NCBI RefSeq assembly: GCF_041080835.1
Contig: NZ_CP129683.1
Location: 186,001-250,000 of the forward strand
DNA from: Bifidobacterium sp. WK012_4_13
GTDB lineage: Bacteria; Actinomycetota; Actinomycetes; Actinomycetales; Bifidobacteriaceae
Direction of reading: 5' to 3'
DNA length: 64,000 nucleotides
In this document: one piece after another, positions 8,169 through 17,219 of the stretch
Position numbering within the stretch: the first letter of the stretch is position 1
Layout of the letters: every line of letters starts with the position of its first letter
Position numbers and translations under genes: made by a program
The notes under the pieces: model-generated
What the model was told of the DNA's origin: nothing
Seen by the model: only the letters and a program-made list of their open reading frames with translations
The model's database searches: none

Positions 8169-9449
8169 ATGATATCGGCAGCGCAGCAGCACTTCAACGA
8201 ACTGCCTCTTGAGCGCCAGAAGGCTCACTTCTTTGACGTCGCCTCCAGAGCGTTGTCTCGCTGGGGATACGATGCGCAATCATGTGAGATCACGCTCCTC
8301 AACCTCACGGAAAACGCCACATTCCGGATTGACTGCCATCGTAGCGAGAGCGGGCGTGACCAACGCTTCGTCATGCGCGTGCACCGGCTTGACTATGCGC
8401 AGAGCGACTCCATCGAGGTCGAACTCCAATGGATCGAGGAATTGCGAAAGGTCACGGAGCTTCGCCTTGCCACCCCGATTCCGGGGCTCGACGGTAATTG
8501 CATACAGAACATCGACTGCCCTGATATCGGCACTCAGCGCAATGTGGTCTGCTTCACCTTCGTGTCAGGAAGCGCACCACGCGATTCAACGGATGACACC
8601 GAATCGCTCAGCAAACTGATGCTTCGACTTGCATCGATGCCTGATTCGCTGACCATTCCGCTCACCCGTGGCGCTGCGATGCTCTACGATGCGATCGGGA
8701 CGCGAGGCAAGCTCAACATCGCCACGACGGGCGGAGGCAAGGCAACGACCCTCTCGCCGAATGACGAGAGGCTGTATCGTTCCATCGGTGCAATCGCAGC
8801 GATTCTCCGCCGCGACTCCCTCTCATGGACCCCAACTCATCGTGCCGACATCGCGCATCGCATCGAATGGAATTGGGATGCGACCTTCGGGGAGCAATGG
8901 AACAACTATTATGGAAGCCATTATTGGGACATTGACAGCATGCTCAGCAGACATGACATCGAGGCGATTGACCGCTGCCGCGATCTCATGAAGCGACGTC
9001 TGAAGGCCTTCGGCACATCGCCCGAGCGCTATGGGATCATACATAGCGATCTGCGTCCGGCGAACCTGCTCGATGACGACGGCAGCCTCGCCGTATTGGA
9101 TTTCGACGATTGCGGCTTGGGCTGGTACATGACAGACATCGCCGGCATCGTCGGATTCATGGAGCATCGACCTGATCTGCCTGCGGTTTTGGATGCGATC
9201 GTGAGCGGGTATCGCACGGTGTATCCGCTTGACGAGCAGGAGGAACGCGAGATACCGACCTTCATCATGATCCGCAGGATCGGTCTGTTCGAATCCCTGC
9301 TCTATCACATGACCAACGCGGATCCGGGAAGCAACGAGGCGACCACCATCACACCGGAGCTTGTCGCATTCGTTGGCAAGGGGACCGCGATTCTGGCAAG
9401 GAAATACGTGCGACACCACCGTCTGGATGATCGGCCAGGGGCTCGGTAG
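8169..9449 (+). CDS. Aminoglycoside-phosphotransferase-fold kinase
   Basis: Small-molecule kinase with the APH/choline-kinase fold, 426 aa. Catalytic loop IIHSDLRPANLLDDD (HxDxxxxN) and Mg-binding VLDFDDCGLGWYMTDIAG are intact. The N-terminal lobe shows NATFRIDC and RFVMRVHRLDY. The frame opens at 8100, but TAGGAGGG before the ATG at 8169 fixes the start. The gene directly precedes a class III PLP enzyme with a 59-nt gap. That pairing recalls eukaryotic hydroxylysine kinase with 5-phosphohydroxylysine phospholyase, and bacterial amino-alcohol phosphate lyases, so a phosphorylated amino alcohol or hydroxy amino acid is a reasonable guess. Antibiotic resistance is less likely given this context. 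Confidence 0.85.
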   Translation: MISAAQQHFNELPLERQKAHFFDVASRALSRWGYDAQSCEITLLNLTENATFRIDCHRSESGRDQRFVMRVHRLDYAQSDSIEVELQWIEELRKVTELRLATPIPGLDGNCIQNIDCPDIGTQRNVVCFTFVSGSAPRDSTDDTESLSKLMLRLASMPDSLTIPLTRGAAMLYDAIGTRGKLNIATTGGGKATTLSPNDERLYRSIGAIAAILRRDSLSWTPTHRADIAHRIEWNWDATFGEQWNNYYGSHYWDIDSMLSRHDIEAIDRCRDLMKRRLKAFGTSPERYGIIHSDLRPANLLDDDGSLAVLDFDDCGLGWYMTDIAGIVGFMEHRPDLPAVLDAIVSGYRTVYPLDEQEEREIPTFIMIRRIGLFESLLYHMTNADPGSNEATTITPELVAFVGKGTAILARKYVRHHRLDDRPGAR

Positions 9450-9508
9450 CCTTCCTCGCGGGGCCTTCATCCCATAACCATGCAAATTCGCTGACAAGGA
9501 GCATCATC

Positions 9509-10831
9509 ATGAATCCAAATACCACTGATACAGCCCTTTCCACACAGACATCCGGGGAAGGCCTTGACACTTCGGGGCAGAAGGCAACCGAAGCCATCTA
9601 TGACAAGGCGCGTGAGGAATGGAATCCCTCGCGGGTGGACCTGTTCCGCAAATATGGCCTTGAGATTGTGCTCGGGCCCCGGCATGGATACGAATTCGAG
9701 GATCTTGCGTCCGGTCGCACGATCATCAACATGCATATCAACGGGGGCGTCTTCAATCTTGGCCACTGCAATCCTGAGGTTCGGCAGGCCCTCGTCGAGG
9801 GATCGGAACGTTATGATGCGGGAAATCATTATTTCCCCTCGCAGGTCAAGATGGACTTCGTCGATGCGCTCCTGAAGGTATCTCCCGATTACATGCGCTA
9901 TGTGAATGTCAATACCGGTGGTGGCGAATCCATCGATTCGGCCATCAAATTCGCCCGCCATGCCACAGGACGCAGGCGGGTCATCACCGTGCACGGCTGC
10001 TTCCATGGAGCAACGGGCTTCGCCATGCAGGCAGGGCCCCAGGATCAGGCGGCATTTTTCAATTCGACGCCGAACCCGGACGAATTCAGCCAGGTCGACT
10101 ATGACGACCTTGACCAGCTTGAAGGGGTGCTGCGTCAGAACGACACCGCATGCGTGCTGCTGGAGAGTCTGCCCGCCACCGCGGGATTCCCCATTCCTCA
10201 TGAAGGATACTTCAAGGCTGTCACCGAGCTGGCACATCGCTATGGTGCCCTGTATGTCGCGGATGAAGTGCAGACCGGTCTCATGCGAAGCGGCACCATG
10301 TGGTGTTCCGTCGGCTATGGTGCCGAACCGGACATGATCGTTACTGGAAAAGGTCTGTCGGGAGGCTACTATCCGGTAAGCGCAGTTATCATGAACGACC
10401 GTGCCGGGCAATGGCTCAAGGATGACGGCTTCGCGCAAACCACATCGTTCAGCACCTCCGAGCTTGGCTGCTACGTGGGAACCAAGGTCCTTGACATCAC
10501 TTCGCGAGAGTCCACCCGACGCAACGTGAGCAGGCTGAGCGAACTGTTCTCGAACCGTCTGGCTGAAATCCAGTCTCGCCATCGCTTCCTTGCAGGCGTG
10601 CGCCAACGTGGTGTGATCATGGGACTGGTGACCGCTCATCCTGAAGGCTCGACCGCACTGATGGCAGCGCTCTATCGCAACGGGGTGTGGGCGATGCGGG
10701 CCAACTTTGACCAGCGGGTGCTGCAGTTCAAGGCAGGTCTGCTGATGAACGACGACATGGCAAACACAGTGCTTGATGCCTTGGACGTGTCACTGGGGCA
10801 GGCCGCTGCCATGCTCGGCGTGGAGGACTGA
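9509..10831 (+). CDS. Class III PLP-dependent aminotransferase or phospholyase
   Basis: Fold-type I PLP enzyme of the class III aminotransferase family, 440 aa, full length. NTGGGESIDSAIKFAR binds cofactor phosphate; GALYVADEVQTGLMRSG contains the Asp that pairs with the PLP ring nitrogen; the Schiff-base Lys is in MIVTGKGLSGGYYPVSA; and TTSFSTSELGC closes the site. The family includes ornithine, GABA and glutamate-semialdehyde enzymes and the phosphoethanolamine/phosphohydroxylysine lyases. Adjacency to an APH-fold kinase favours the phospholyase subgroup or transamination of the kinase product. A clear ribosome-binding site (AAGGAG) precedes the ATG. Confidence 0.88.
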   Translation: MNPNTTDTALSTQTSGEGLDTSGQKATEAIYDKAREEWNPSRVDLFRKYGLEIVLGPRHGYEFEDLASGRTIINMHINGGVFNLGHCNPEVRQALVEGSERYDAGNHYFPSQVKMDFVDALLKVSPDYMRYVNVNTGGGESIDSAIKFARHATGRRRVITVHGCFHGATGFAMQAGPQDQAAFFNSTPNPDEFSQVDYDDLDQLEGVLRQNDTACVLLESLPATAGFPIPHEGYFKAVTELAHRYGALYVADEVQTGLMRSGTMWCSVGYGAEPDMIVTGKGLSGGYYPVSAVIMNDRAGQWLKDDGFAQTTSFSTSELGCYVGTKVLDITSRESTRRNVSRLSELFSNRLAEIQSRHRFLAGVRQRGVIMGLVTAHPEGSTALMAALYRNGVWAMRANFDQRVLQFKAGLLMNDDMANTVLDALDVSLGQAAAMLGVED

Positions 10832-11296
10832 CACGCTGCATGGATTGGATGTGGTGGGCTGGCCGGGAACTGCGTGAGGTGGAGGCAGATAAGATGCCTT
10901 ACGATGCTCGTCGGGACGTGACAATGTGGATTTCTTTAATAGTCGGCAGTGACTTGTTCTGTTTCCACCGGAGGTTTGGCTCAGGGATATTTCCGAGCGT
11001 TCGCAATGTCTGAGAGACTTACATGCCGGTGGGGTCTGGTAAGCGTATTTGCCACTTATTCAATCGGCTTTCTCGCCAAGGAGTTGGGGCAGATGTCTCA
11101 GTCGGTTCGTGCCTGTGTGATAGGACGCGATCACTCTCGCGAGTAGGCTCGACCGAGCCGAAGCAGCAGGAGCGCGTCCTCGACGAGCTTGTTGATGTCA
11201 ACAGCGAGAGAAGCGTTGCTTGAAGAAGCTGCACCTGCGTTCCGAATGCGTCTCCACGATATGCTCGGGTCTTTCGTGTGGCATTTTTCAAACAGA
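10832..11296. other. Intergenic region, no recognised gene
   Basis: These 465 nt separate the PLP enzyme from the MerR gene. On the minus strand a 61-codon open frame (11131-11316) ends with a coding-like segment (ASLAVDINKLVEDALLLLRL) that I cannot assign. It may be the tail of a decayed gene. Nothing else stands out. Confidence 0.4.
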
Positions 11297-11662
11297 CTAT
11301 TTTCTGATCCGTTCACATAGCATTGTATTGTATGTGTTGATTTTTCGGTCGAGAAAATCGATTTCCGATGTGATTTTCGTTTGTTGTTGTGCGAGCAGGG
11401 TTTTCTGTTGATGTAGCAGTTTCAGTCTGTCGGGTATCGTCGTGTCGCCTTGTTGACGAAGTCGCGAGTATTCCTTGACTTGGTTTAACGGCATTCCGAT
11501 CTCGAGAAGTCGCTGGATGAACTCGATCCATGCAATGTCAGTGTCGCAATAGTTGCGGTATCCGGACGCGTTCTTCTGTGGTTGGAGTATGCCTCGCCGT
11601 TCGTAGTAGCGCAGCGTTGAGATTGGCAAGCCGGTCTTTTCTGACACCTCGCTGATGAGCAT
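11297..11662 (-). CDS. MerR-family transcriptional regulator
   Basis: A 121-aa MerR protein with the N-terminal winged helix MLISEVSEKTGLPISTLRYYERRGIL and the second motif NYCDTDIAWIEFIQRLLEIGMPLNQVKEY. A coiled-coil dimerisation helix runs through QKTLLAQQQTKITSEIDFL. No Cys cluster is visible, so it is not a classic metal sensor; it resembles the group controlling aldehyde, quinone or drug-response genes. It is divergent from a carboxymuconolactone decarboxylase-like gene, and a near-perfect inverted repeat (11688-11705) lies between them, consistent with control of that gene and of itself. Confidence 0.92.
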   Translation of the reverse strand: MLISEVSEKTGLPISTLRYYERRGILQPQKNASGYRNYCDTDIAWIEFIQRLLEIGMPLNQVKEYSRLRQQGDTTIPDRLKLLHQQKTLLAQQQTKITSEIDFLDRKINTYNTMLCERIRK

Positions 11663-11687
11663 GGCCTTCTCTTTCCGGGCAGTTTGC

Positions 11688-11705
11688 TATGAACCTTGGT
11701 TCATA
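11688..11705. promoter_or_regulatory. MerR operator, 8-bp perfect arms
   Basis: TATGAACCTTGGTTCATA has 8-bp perfect arms (TATGAACC/GGTTCATA) around two bases. It lies 25 nt from the MerR start and 45 nt from the CMD-family start. The form and place fit a MerR operator serving a divergent promoter pair. Confidence 0.75.
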
Positions 11706-11750
11706 CTTTACGCTGTGTGGTGCCGGCCACGGTGGAAAGGAATGATCATT

Positions 11751-12155
11751 ATGACGAAATCGAGATTTGAAGCAGGCTCAGAGGCGCTGGCCTCCATTGA
11801 CGGCGTTGGTGGCCAAGCCGTAGTGGATTCACTCAAAGACATAGCGCCCGATCTGGGTAAGTGGGTGGTGGAGTTCGCATTCGGGGACATCTATACGCGG
11901 CCTCAGCTTGACCATATGCAGCGTGAGTTGGTGACCTTGGGGAGCCTCGTCACTCAGGGAGATACCGTTCCCGAACTCACAGTCCATATCAATGGCGCTT
12001 TGAACGTGGGAATCAGCGAAAAGCAGGTGATAGAGGCTATTCTTCAATGCGTTCCCTATGTCGGATTTCCAAGAACCATCAACGCAGTAAACGTTGCGCG
12101 GAAGGTGTTTGCAGACCGGAATGACGAAAAGACCGGTAGTGCAAAGACAGAATAA
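11751..12155 (+). CDS. Carboxymuconolactone decarboxylase-family protein
   Basis: A 134-aa alpha-helical CMD/AhpD-like protein. The family core is visible as RPQLDHMQRELVTLGSLVTQGDTVPELTVHINGALNVGISEKQVIEAI, with ECG replaced, so the paired CxxC of AhpD is missing and peroxidase activity is unlikely. The upstream frame runs to 11655, but AAAGGA before the ATG at 11751 favours this start. It is divergent from the MerR gene and probably under its control, as for CMD proteins acting on quinone- or aldehyde-type compounds. The exact reaction is unknown. Confidence 0.85.
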   Translation: MTKSRFEAGSEALASIDGVGGQAVVDSLKDIAPDLGKWVVEFAFGDIYTRPQLDHMQRELVTLGSLVTQGDTVPELTVHINGALNVGISEKQVIEAILQCVPYVGFPRTINAVNVARKVFADRNDEKTGSAKTE

Positions 12156-12278
12156 AGCCCGTATCCTAAGCGACCGTTTTCTATACGGTGCTAAGATCTG
12201 CCATTTCTGACAGTTTTCCATGCCGAACGGTGTACGTAAACTCGTGTGTTTATCAATGTGGAGAATCGTGATGCCTTC

Positions 12279-12575
12279 ATGAGTTTAAATGCAATAAAGG
12301 CCATGATTGTGTGCTGTTCCAGGGTATCTGCACTGGAACAGCAAGAGCGGTTGCAGACCGACGCTCTCGCGAAGGTGCACCGGCCCGAACTTGACTGCAT
12401 GCTCGATACCATTCGCGAGTGACAGGTGCTGGTCGCATCGAGGCTTGAAAGACCAGACGGGAGCACGTAGAATCTCGTCGACCTGTTGTATCTCTTGTTG
12501 TCAAGGGGAGTCGGGTTCAAACGCTTGGACGGGGATATTAACGACCACAATATCCCACTGGCACAGAATGCACGG
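12279..12575 (+). pseudogene. Serine recombinase (resolvase/invertase) relic
   Basis: In one plus-strand frame from the ATG at 12279 the translation resembles the resolvase catalytic domain: RVSALEQQERLQTDALAKV matches the RVSTxxQxLxLQxDAL motif; RPELDCMLDTIRE is followed by a stop, then QVLVASRLERPDGST, a second stop, and NLVDLLYLLLSRGVGFKRL. The segment between LQTDAL and RPELD is shorter than in intact enzymes, so there is an internal deletion as well as two in-frame stops. The DNA-binding C-terminus is not recognisable. This is a dead fragment of a mobile element or invertase beside the amino-sugar locus. I identified it by motif pattern only. Confidence 0.7.
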
Positions 12576-12873
12576 ATGTCGGCGGACAAGTCGCTGAGGG
12601 AATGGGCGAGGCGAAATCATAGATTCAGCAGCGCAACCCCACAGTCATACAGCTTGTTGACTGTTCGTGTCTATGAGTCCCCATTGCACAGAACGGTCTG
12701 GTTGTCAGACTTTCGCCGTGATGTTTTCTCTGTTCCAGGAGAAAACATCTTCCAATCCGGCACCTACCGAATAGTCAAGATGGGAACGCCTGGTATGGCG
12801 CGACATCGTTGCCATCGTAGACGATATGCAGGCGGAATCCCATTGGTGCAAAGAAGATGAAGATGTCTCATGG
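12576..12873. other. Sequence between resolvase relic and ROK kinase
   Basis: The resolvase frame stays open to 12860 but family similarity stops after about 12560. I recognise no product here. It may be further decayed element DNA. Confidence 0.35.
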
Positions 12874-13884
12874 CTAGGTTGTCTTGCAGTCATGGAGACT
12901 TGGTTCGTACGGCGCATTGTGTGTGTTTTCCTGCGATAATGCATGAAGGGCGGCTCCCACTACTCCCGCATGTGTTCCAGTAGGCGTTACGCTCAATGGG
13001 ATGGCAAGTCCAGAGATCATTGCCTCACGTTTCATGAGTTCCCTTACCGGATTCAGCAGTAAATCGCCAAGCGCCATCATCCCCCCGTCCAGAACGACGC
13101 ATTTTGGATCGATCAATGCCGCCACGCTTGCCAAGGCCTGTCCCAGGACCAGCCCAGCTGTGTCCAGCAGTTGGTTGGCGATTGTATCTCCTGACCGTGC
13201 CATGGCTGCAATCTCTGGCATCTTGACTTTTCTGCCGCATCGTTTGGCGAACTCTTTCTCGATTGCACGTCCTCCTGCATAGGATTCAACGTGATCGATT
13301 GCACCGCATGCACAGGCCCTGCCTTCGCGCACCATAGATGGTATGTGTCCGAGTGATCCGGCGAGACCATGCTCACCTTCCCAGAGCTTCCCATTCAGGA
13401 CGAGTGCGCTGCCAACACCAGTGCCGACTGCAGTGACGAACGTGGATGGCTGATTGCGCCCCACGCCAATGAGACACTCTCTGATTGCAACTGCATAGAC
13501 GTCGTTGATCACATGTGTGGGGATTCCGAGTCGGGATTCAAGCTCCGCTTGCAGCGGTTGACCGGCCCATCCTGGAATGAGACTGTTGGCGCTCACGATT
13601 GCGTTCTTGTCCACGACCCCGGCAGTGCCCACTCCGCAGGCAGCTGCGACCATGCCTCGGCTGTTGACTATGCTTTTCAAATTCGTTGCAACTGCGATGG
13701 CTTGCGCCAGAACTGCTGGACCATTGCTGGCGGTCGGAACTTTCACGGATTCGATGACATCTCCTGAAAGTGTGACAATCGCAGCCTCCAGCTTGGTGCC
13801 GCCAATGTCCATGCCAATGGCGATCCGAGATGAGTCCGCATCTACCTTCAATAGATTCTGCATAGCGAAGGTATCGATCATCAT
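12874..13884 (-). CDS. nanK: ROK-family sugar kinase, probable N-acetylmannosamine kinase
   Basis: Cytoplasmic ATP-dependent sugar kinase, 336 aa. The ROK hallmarks are an N-terminal phosphate-binding motif IAIGMDIGGTKLEAAIV, VINDVYAVAIREC with the catalytic Asp, TFVTAVGTGVGSALV, and SLGHIPS with the metal-binding His. The zinc motif is degenerate: CACGAIDHVES keeps two Cys but has Asp-His where the last Cys is usual. The start ATG at 13884 overlaps the upstream permease stop (ATGA), so it is coupled to the transporter. Together with the NanE gene at 17993 the natural assignment is ManNAc kinase producing ManNAc-6-P. GlcNAc or another hexosamine remains possible. Confidence 0.8.
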   Translation of the reverse strand: MMIDTFAMQNLLKVDADSSRIAIGMDIGGTKLEAAIVTLSGDVIESVKVPTASNGPAVLAQAIAVATNLKSIVNSRGMVAAACGVGTAGVVDKNAIVSANSLIPGWAGQPLQAELESRLGIPTHVINDVYAVAIRECLIGVGRNQPSTFVTAVGTGVGSALVLNGKLWEGEHGLAGSLGHIPSMVREGRACACGAIDHVESYAGGRAIEKEFAKRCGRKVKMPEIAAMARSGDTIANQLLDTAGLVLGQALASVAALIDPKCVVLDGGMMALGDLLLNPVRELMKREAMISGLAIPLSVTPTGTHAGVVGAALHALSQENTHNAPYEPSLHDCKTT

Positions 13885-14744
13885 TTCAGGGCCCCCGCTG
13901 CCATACCGCTGATGAAGTATCGCTGCGCTAGCAGGAAAATCACGAAGGCTGGGATGGTGAACAATACGCATGCAGCCATCAAGGGTCCCCATTCGACGCC
14001 ATGTTGTGAGAAGAATGCATAGAGCCCGATGGACAACGTGTATTTGCTTGAATCTCCAAGATAGATGAGTGGATTCATGAAATCCGTCCACGACCAAACG
14101 AATTGGAAGACTGCGGATGTTATGAGTGCCGGTCGAGCAATTGGCAGCACGATGGACCAATATATCCGCAGTTCGTTCGCTCCGTCGACACGAGCCGCCT
14201 CGATGATCTCATCTGGGACTGCCATGAAGAATTGACGAATGAGATAGATCAGAAATGGGACGCCGAGAAAAGTCGGCACGACCAATGGAACCATGCCGTC
14301 CGATAGCCCGATCTTGTTCCACATGAGATACAGCGGAATCATCGTTACCTGCGGTGGCAGCATCATTGTGGCGAGTATCACGACCATCAAGCTGCGAGAT
14401 CCGCGCCAATGCACCTTTGAAAGCCCGTAAGCTATCAATGGGCATGACAGCACCACGCCCAATACGCTCAAACCTGAGATGACGAGTGTGTTGATCAGAT
14501 ATGACCAGAATGGGATCGTGTGAAGAGCGGATGCAAAATTCTGCAAAGTCCAAACGGTGGGCAGCAATTGCGGTGGAGAGTGGAAGATGTCACTATCCGT
14601 TTTGAAAGCTGTCGTGAGCATGGCGACGAATGGGAAAAAGAACACCAACAGCAGCAGGAAGAGAGCCAAGCGTTGCCCGACCCATACCGCTGCCATATGA
14701 GGTGTCATTGTCGGCCGTCGCGTACTAGTCTGCGGAGTTGTCAT
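13881..14744 (-). CDS. Carbohydrate ABC transporter permease (MalG type)
   Basis: Inner-membrane permease of 287 aa with six hydrophobic segments. The EAA loop that contacts the ATPase is EAARVDGANELRIYWSIVLPIARPALIT. The N-terminus LALFLLLLVFFFPFVAMLTTAFK and the C-terminal FLLAQRYFISGMAAGALK are typical of CUT1 (oligosaccharide) importers. It overlaps the MalF-type permease upstream by 20 nt and the ROK kinase downstream by 4 nt. No dedicated ATPase is present, so a shared MsmK-type ATPase elsewhere probably energises it, as is common for CUT1 systems in Gram-positive bacteria. Confidence 0.92.
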   Translation of the reverse strand: MTTPQTSTRRPTMTPHMAAVWVGQRLALFLLLLVFFFPFVAMLTTAFKTDSDIFHSPPQLLPTVWTLQNFASALHTIPFWSYLINTLVISGLSVLGVVLSCPLIAYGLSKVHWRGSRSLMVVILATMMLPPQVTMIPLYLMWNKIGLSDGMVPLVVPTFLGVPFLIYLIRQFFMAVPDEIIEAARVDGANELRIYWSIVLPIARPALITSAVFQFVWSWTDFMNPLIYLGDSSKYTLSIGLYAFFSQHGVEWGPLMAACVLFTIPAFVIFLLAQRYFISGMAAGALK

Positions 14745-15735
14745 AGTGCACCCATCTACGTGAAGATAAAATCAAAAGTAATGTGATTACGAGTGTGATG
14801 ATGAATAACACCCATGCCATCGCAGACGCGTACCCCATTTTCAGATAGGTAAAGGCATTCTGGAAAAGGTACATCGATAGGCTCAGCATCGAATTCCCCG
14901 GCCCTCCGCTGGCTGCTGACCCATTTCCCACTGCTGTGGATTGGGTCAGCAAATACGGTTGGGTGAATACCTGCAGATATGAGATCATCACGACAATGAT
15001 TTGGAAAAGGGTGATTGGTGTCAGCTGCGGCCATGTGATGTATAGGAAACGCTTCCATGCGCCAGCGCCATCAAGCTGTGCCGCTTCATACAAATCTTTC
15101 GGCACGTCTCTCAGCGCAGCAAGGTAGATGATTATCGTCTGACCTGTTGTCCAGAGTGCGATGAGCAGAATGGCCGGTTTTCCCCATGCGGGCTCTGTCA
15201 GCCAATCAGGTTGCGGTAAGTGGAAAAATGCAAGTGTGGAATTGACGAAGCCATATTTCGAATTCAGCATCCAACGCCACAAATAGCTGCTCACCACCAT
15301 CGGCACTATAACAGGTAAATATACAAGACCGCGCCACACGGCCTGCCCGCGTATTGAAAAGTTCAGAATATGAGCGCCAAGCAGACCGATGACAATCGTC
15401 GCAGGCACGCCAATCAGCGTTAGGATGATGGTGTTGAACAAAGCTTTCCAAAATGTGGAGTCGGATGACAGTTGCAGAAAGTTTTGCATCCCCACCCATT
15501 TCGGTGAGGTAAAAATGCTGAATTCGGTAAAACTATAGAAAGCGGAAGCTATCATGGGATACCCGATGAGAAGCACGAACCCGACGATGAATGGGGATGT
15601 GAAGGCCAGGCCTTTGAGAATCTGACGTTTGCCTGGACTCATCGGATGACGAGCATTCTGAATCTTATTCACGTCATGAGAGCTGGACTTGCGCACATTT
15701 CTTTCAGATTCGTGATTCGCTATGTTAGTCGCCAT
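14725..15735 (-). CDS. Carbohydrate ABC transporter permease (MalF type)
   Basis: Partner membrane subunit, 336 aa, six membrane segments, EAA loop YEAAQLDGAGAWKRFLYITWPQLTPIT. The polar N-terminal 45 residues precede FTSPFIVGFVLLIGYPMIASAFYSF. The open frame extends to 15804, but the ATG at 15735, inside the last codons of the binding-protein gene, is the likelier start. It works with the next permease and the binding protein in a CUT1-type importer; the downstream kinase suggests an amino-sugar substrate. Confidence 0.92.
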   Translation of the reverse strand: MATNIANHESERNVRKSSSHDVNKIQNARHPMSPGKRQILKGLAFTSPFIVGFVLLIGYPMIASAFYSFTEFSIFTSPKWVGMQNFLQLSSDSTFWKALFNTIILTLIGVPATIVIGLLGAHILNFSIRGQAVWRGLVYLPVIVPMVVSSYLWRWMLNSKYGFVNSTLAFFHLPQPDWLTEPAWGKPAILLIALWTTGQTIIIYLAALRDVPKDLYEAAQLDGAGAWKRFLYITWPQLTPITLFQIIVVMISYLQVFTQPYLLTQSTAVGNGSAASGGPGNSMLSLSMYLFQNAFTYLKMGYASAMAWVLFIITLVITLLLILSSRRWVHYDNSAD

Positions 15736-16999
15736 AGCTTGCCGCCTTTTTGGCGACTGAGCTGAGCGTCTCCTTCGCGCTTGTCTTGCCAAGCACAAAG
15801 TCACTGAACGCTGATGTCAAATCGGTCTGGTACTGCGCAGTGTATGTGGCAGGCGCGAACGACAAGGCATTCTTGCTTTTCAGACCTTGCAGCCATACAT
15901 CAAAGCCGGGCAAAGAATCATATGCAGGATCGTCCAGCAGAGAGGTGCGCGCAGGGAGATTGCCGAGCGCCTTGGTAAAGGTCCGCATTGCCTTTACGCC
16001 TGTCAAATACTTTATGAACGTTGCCGCTTCTTGCTTGTGCCTTGAATTTGTCGGGATGAAGAACATGCTGCTGTATGTCTGAGTAGTGTTCCTTAGCTTC
16101 GACGACGCCATCGGAATGTCTATGACACCCCAATTGAGTTTTGGCGCGACTTTCTTGATATTGGCTGACTGCCATTCTCCATCGATCGTCATCGCGATCT
16201 TTCCTGTGTAAAAAGGATCCTGAGCGCTCATATAGGTACCGTAACCAGATTCGAACTTCGTAATGTTGCTTGCCTTGTATCTATCAAGCAGATTCGTCTT
16301 GTACCAGTTAAGTGCGGCAATGTTGCCCGCATTCGTCGGTGTCGGTTTGCCGTTGGCATCCCATGACCCTCCAAATACGTAGGCAAGGGTGCTGAGAAGA
16401 TTATATGATGACGAAGTTCCAAGGCCGAGTTGAGTAATGGTGCCATCGGCATTGGTCTTTGTAAGTTTCGCTATGTCTGTGGCCAGCTCATCCATCGTCG
16501 TCGGGGTCTTCGTAATTCCGGCTGCCTTGAACTCATCTTTGTTGTACAGCAACTTATATTCCTGCACTGCAATCGGCATCGCATACAGCTTGCCTTTGTA
16601 TTTATCCTGCGAAAGAACCGAAGGGATGAAATCACTGGTATTGAATCCATAGTCATCGAGCGGTTCAAGAATTCCCTTTGATGCCCAAGAGCCTACATTG
16701 GAGCCAAACGAATCAGACACATCGAATTGCCCGCTGGTGCTTGACATCGATGTAAGCTGCTTGGTCTGGTCAGGATTGGAGACTGCCTTGACGACGATCT
16801 TGGATTGACTGGCATTGAAATCGTCAACAACCTTCTCAAGCGCTTTTGCCTCTTCACCCGTCCAGAGATATGAGAAGGTGATGGTGGTTTTTCCGGATGA
16901 GGATTCCGAAGTTCCGGAACCGCAACCCGAAAAGGCTACGGCACTGACAGTAACCGCAGTGATGATTGCAGCCACTTTCTTCCTAATGGTTCCATTCAT
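15725..16999 (-). CDS. Sugar-binding lipoprotein of CUT1 ABC importer
   Basis: Extracellular solute-binding protein family 1, 424 aa. The signal peptide ends in a lipobox (VAFSGC), so the mature protein is anchored through Cys26. Internal features TITFSYLWTGEEAKALEKVV, AMPIAVQEYKLLYNKDEFK and MTIDGEWQ are characteristic of sugar-binding proteins. First gene of the minus-strand operon SBP-permease-permease-ROK kinase, divergent from the UTRA regulator. The upstream AT-rich region holds a candidate operator. The binding specificity is inferred from neighbours as ManNAc, sialic-acid-derived or chitobiose-like sugar. Confidence 0.92.
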   Translation of the reverse strand: MNGTIRKKVAAIITAVTVSAVAFSGCGSGTSESSSGKTTITFSYLWTGEEAKALEKVVDDFNASQSKIVVKAVSNPDQTKQLTSMSSTSGQFDVSDSFGSNVGSWASKGILEPLDDYGFNTSDFIPSVLSQDKYKGKLYAMPIAVQEYKLLYNKDEFKAAGITKTPTTMDELATDIAKLTKTNADGTITQLGLGTSSSYNLLSTLAYVFGGSWDANGKPTPTNAGNIAALNWYKTNLLDRYKASNITKFESGYGTYMSAQDPFYTGKIAMTIDGEWQSANIKKVAPKLNWGVIDIPMASSKLRNTTQTYSSMFFIPTNSRHKQEAATFIKYLTGVKAMRTFTKALGNLPARTSLLDDPAYDSLPGFDVWLQGLKSKNALSFAPATYTAQYQTDLTSAFSDFVLGKTSAKETLSSVAKKAASYGD

Positions 17000-17150
17000 G
17001 AGTGAAGCTCCTTATGTCAAGATAATCAAGCAACGGAATTAGGATATACCATTTGTTGCTCTTGGAAGACATATTAGCGGGGAATATGTTGTATTTGTAA
17101 CGGAATACATGTGACTTTGTAACATGGCGGATACATGTTATTATGGTTAT

Positions 17151-17162
17151 TGGTAAATACCA
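17151..17162. promoter_or_regulatory. Candidate GntR/UTRA operator
   Basis: TGGTAAATACCA has 5-bp perfect arms around AA and lies 58 nt before the regulator start, in the divergent promoter region shared with the transport operon. A related half-site (TACCAT) occurs at about 17047 near the binding-protein start. HutC-family repressors use short palindromes of this kind. Also nearby are two ATACATGT copies of unknown meaning. Confidence 0.55.
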
Positions 17163-17219
17163 TTAGCTTGGTGATGTCACATCGCCTTGGATAAATCGAG
17201 AGGATTCGAGATATAGAAG

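Noticed and set aside
8169..9449. Aminoglycoside resistance gene
   Set aside because: The fold is APH-like, but the partner PLP gene and lack of mobile context favour a metabolic kinase.
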